In this document: positions 61,901 through 64,000 of the stretch, piece after piece | Layout: every line of letters starts with the position of its first letter | How positions within the stretch are numbered: position 1 is the first letter of the stretch | Source: Mya arenaria | Lineage: Eukaryota; Mollusca; Bivalvia; Myida; Myidae | NCBI RefSeq assembly: GCF_026914265.1 | Contig: NC_069132.1 | Location: forward strand, 35,706,932 to 35,770,931 | Length of the DNA: 64,000 nt | Direction: 5' to 3' | Program-made: the position numbers and the translations under genes | The notes under the pieces: model-generated | The model's database searches: none | Told to the model about the DNA's origin: nothing | What the model saw: the letters and a program-made list of their open reading frames with translations, nothing else

Positions 61901-63482
61901 TAACTGACCATTTGCATCTAGTATTGAAAATTATGCATGCACTGTTTTAAATAGATAACCCAATGAAATTCAATGAGACCCAATGAAACTCAGTCTCACA
62001 GAACCTTTCTGTTAAGCTAATATGATGGCTTGAATTGAAAAGATTAAAAGCATTAATCGATATGTATCTTGTTTAACAGTTACGATGTTAGACAACTTTA
62101 TACATATGGTAACTATATACATTTTATTGGTCAGATAATGGCAGTGTTCAATAAGAAATGAAATGTTTCTGTTAATGTTATACTGTAAGGTTAAAGTACG
62201 TGCTCGTAAACATAGTTATATTTTTGCATTAGTAAACCTTCAATCAACTGCTATCGTTCAACTGTCAAATTTCTAACAAATAATTAATAATTTAAGCACA
62301 TTTATTTTGGTTATATCATGAAATGTTGCATACTAATTACTTAGGCAATATTAGGATTCTAGCTGCTGACTACAAAGAGCTAAATGGCCAAGAATTTTGA
62401 CTCTCATAATTTTCCAAATCAAGAAAAAAACAATCGTACCATTTTTAAGGCAAGCATTAATACTACTTGATCTAATGTGAAGACCATAAAGCTCTTGTCT
62501 TTGTAATTCAACAAACTCTATTTACAGAGGAGTATAAACAGCAGCAGTAATAAGCAGCAAGTGACCCTGGCAGCCCCATATAAAGGCAGTATATACATGT
62601 AGGTGGGTGTGGCAAGAGGGTGGTGGAGGGGGAGTGTACCTTTCTGTGTGTCTGTCTCACTCTCAGAGCGCTCCACCCTCTGTTTAGATAGCTCCTCCTC
62701 TCTAAGAGCGCGAGCCACCGCTACTGCCGCCTGCTGGTTCAGCTTGTTAGCCTCGATGTACGCCATCTCGGCTCCTATCTCATTCTGGACTGTGTCATAG
62801 AACAACCCTACAAAGATAGAAGAAATAATTTTGTTCCATATTGTTTCATAACAACTGATTTTAACACACCAGAAGCATACAATGAAAATTTGTAGTTATT
62901 TTTTTTAAGGTTTGTTTTAGGCAAAAATAATTTATTTTTGGTCAGTTGCTCTAATCTCTAAAACACTTAACAAAATTCACAGCCTTAATACTTTATTCTT
63001 ACGTATAAAATTTAACTGTTACAGCTTTGCCAGGGCCAGTTTTCAATTAAATCTTATCGTTATCATTAGACATGCCTCAGTGATTTCATTTAGCCTATTG
63101 GTCAACTAAATATACAGGCCAATCAAAACACTTTTTCTTAACTTGAATTTAAGTTCAATCTAAGTTGCTTATTGAATGGAGCTCCTGGTTGTAATAATTT
63201 AGACAGTTAAAGTCTGTTTCAACAGTGAAATCAAATCTTTTAAGAAAGCGGTTGCTTTTTGAATGGCAGTTTTGGTTTAAGCCAAAACTCAGTCTTAAAT
63301 CATATCTTCAAAAGGTCTTGTTAGTATCTTCTCGTACTAAACCACCATGCTTGAAAGTCATGTTACCTAGCATGGTCCAAGCTAAAATACTCCTGGGCTG
63401 GACATTTGTAGCTGCCTCAAAGAAAGTCTCGGCCACATCATGCTTCTCAAGCAGTGTACAAACCACACCATACAGTAGTAGC
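52932..63482 (-). CDS. CFAP70: CFAP70 (TTC18-like), C-terminal TPR part
   Basis: A ciliary axonemal protein; CFAP70 contributes to outer dynein arm function. Ten minus-strand exons join in phase to 437 residues: 63482-63367, 62807-62640, 60568-60413, 57666-57613, 56298-56114, 55761-55609, 55122-54961, 54713-54624, 53702-53553, 53012-52932. Tetratricopeptide features run through the chain: [103 protein letters not shown] and ending VGFGNPQF. The S/P/R-rich exons at 60413-60568, 57613-57666 and 56114-56298 insert a low-complexity linker between TPR blocks. The N-terminal part lies beyond the right edge; no further exon was identified between 63483 and 64000. Convergent with PHF10. Confidence 0.9.
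53855..54110 (+). mobile_element. interspersed element beginning AACAAGAGTGTTGCAAAGCA
   Basis: The start has a TTGC-AAA-GCAA mini-hairpin. The body includes GAGTTATGGCCAAGG and TTAAACAATTTGCAC. Related to sequences at 60812 and 63876, and in layout (AACAAG plus a small hairpin) to the element at 21349. Non-coding; CFAP70 intron. Confidence 0.6.
57030..57580 (+). repeat. compound minisatellite built on CCATACATTGTAAATGC
   Basis: Tandem units of about 27 bp (CATACATTGTAAATGCTGTA) grouped into longer blocks with ATTTAATGCATGCTGTATTA. Lies immediately beside the 54-bp CFAP70 exon at 57613-57666. Short frames here arise from the repeat. Confidence 0.9.
58300..59035 (+). repeat. 129-bp tandem array of SINE-head-like units
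   Basis: About six copies with CATGTAGAGTA at 58444, 58565, 58694, 58823 and 58952, a period of 121-129 bp. Each unit has TGGTCTTTTAGTAAAAC (A-box-like) and CAGGTTTGATCCCCTGCC (B-box-like, GGTTTGATCCC) about 30 bp later. The unit therefore appears derived from a tRNA-related SINE head that was amplified in tandem inside a CFAP70 intron. Confidence 0.82.
59243..59375 (+). mobile_element. degenerate tRNA-derived SINE
   Basis: The A-box-like GTGGTCTTGTGGTAAAGG and following AGTCAGCCTCACAA fit a SINE head of the same type as the array at 58300-59035. The B box region (GTGTTTATACCC) is decayed. About 200 bp downstream of that array. Confidence 0.55.
60812..61020 (+). mobile_element. interspersed element fragment (AACAAGTGCCCCC start)
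   Basis: Begins AACAAGTGCCCCCTTGGAGC and contains AAGGGAAATAACTAGACAAT and AAGAGTTATGGCCAAGTTTT, the latter shared with the element at 53855. Non-coding; CFAP70 intron. Confidence 0.5.
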
Positions 63483-63875
63483 CTGGAAACGAATATGTAT
63501 GTGGATTTGGAGCAGATTTAGATTAATTTATTAATTTAAAGGTGCACAATATAGGTTGATAATTTTTTTTATTTTTTATTTTAATGCAGTATCATGTTTA
63601 ACTCATTTGACTTAAATGAAATTTGTGGCATCGTAGCTATATATTAAAAAAACAAACATTTTTTAAAACAAACATTAATAAAGGTAATTACTTTTTTTAC
63701 CTATACCTAAGTCATTGCCTTTTTTGTTTTTATCATTAAAGTCAATAAGTTGAACATGATAAAGCATTAAAACTTAATTTTATTTTTTTTTATCAACTTT
63801 TATTGTGCGGCTTTAAATGAAAAATAAAGCCATTCATTTTTTTGCTTAACAAATGCATAAATCACAGTCACTGAG

Positions 63876-64000
63876 CAAACAGGAGTATAGCAAGCATATG
63901 CTAATGATCATCCCATTTTTTTTTTAAAGATTAAACAATTTGCACTTCGACATCACGCCAGCTTTGACAATAACCTCAGCATTTTCTCTCTTCAAAAACA
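63876..64000 (+). mobile_element. interspersed element fragment at right edge
   Basis: AACAGGAGTATAGCAAGC begins a segment with a TAGCA...TGCTA mini-hairpin and the phrase TTAAACAATTTGCAC shared with 53855-54110. Truncated by the window end. Confidence 0.45.

Overview
The window looks like a nuclear genomic segment from a bivalve mollusc. The evidence is AT-rich intergenic DNA, short exons separated by repeat-laden introns, gustatory-receptor-like genes, tRNA-headed SINEs and several interspersed repeats of a type I associate with mollusc genomes. The species cannot be named from sequence alone.

Layout, left to right. Positions 1-2785 are mostly non-coding, with a possible partial minus-strand exon at the edge. 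Positions 2786-11722 hold a plus-strand gustatory-receptor-like (7tm_7) locus: two homologous large first exons (2786-3844 and 7323-8345) and one visible set of small 3' exons (10286-11722) encoding the TM7 region. Large minisatellites begin just after both first-exon donors. Positions 13821-29028 hold VPS54 (GARP tethering complex) on the minus strand; 15 exons join in phase, but the C-terminal third of the protein is not visible. Its introns carry pogo-like, piggyBac-like and other inverted-repeat elements, and three tandem arrays made from its own exon edges. VPS54 is head-to-head with an intronless, heat-shock-element-bearing HSP70 gene (29726-31651). Positions 32619-35561 are a nearly intact hAT transposon with BED finger, intron, terminal inverted repeats and near-perfect 8-bp target duplication. 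A non-autonomous element with CAGGGG termini (36800-37960) and a SINE precede PHF10/BAF45A on the plus strand (39613-50346, 15 exons). Convergent to it is the C-terminal part of CFAP70 (minus strand, 52932-63482), whose N-terminus lies off the right edge.

Functionally the window mixes unrelated genes: chemoreception (GR-like), endosome-to-Golgi tethering (VPS54), proteostasis (HSP70), chromatin remodelling (PHF10 in PBAF) and ciliary axoneme (CFAP70). The only regulatory links visible are the shared VPS54/HSP70 upstream region and the possible sharing of 3' exons by two GR first exons.

The most unusual signal is a recurring pattern. Tandem duplications contain pieces of host exons together with their splice sites: VPS54 exon 8, the VPS54 exon 13 donor edge, the VPS54 exon 14 acceptor edge and the PHF10 exon 12 donor edge. 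VPS54 intron 13 is essentially made of copies of its own two boundaries, and one PHF10 copy is an in-frame, splice-competent candidate cassette exon.
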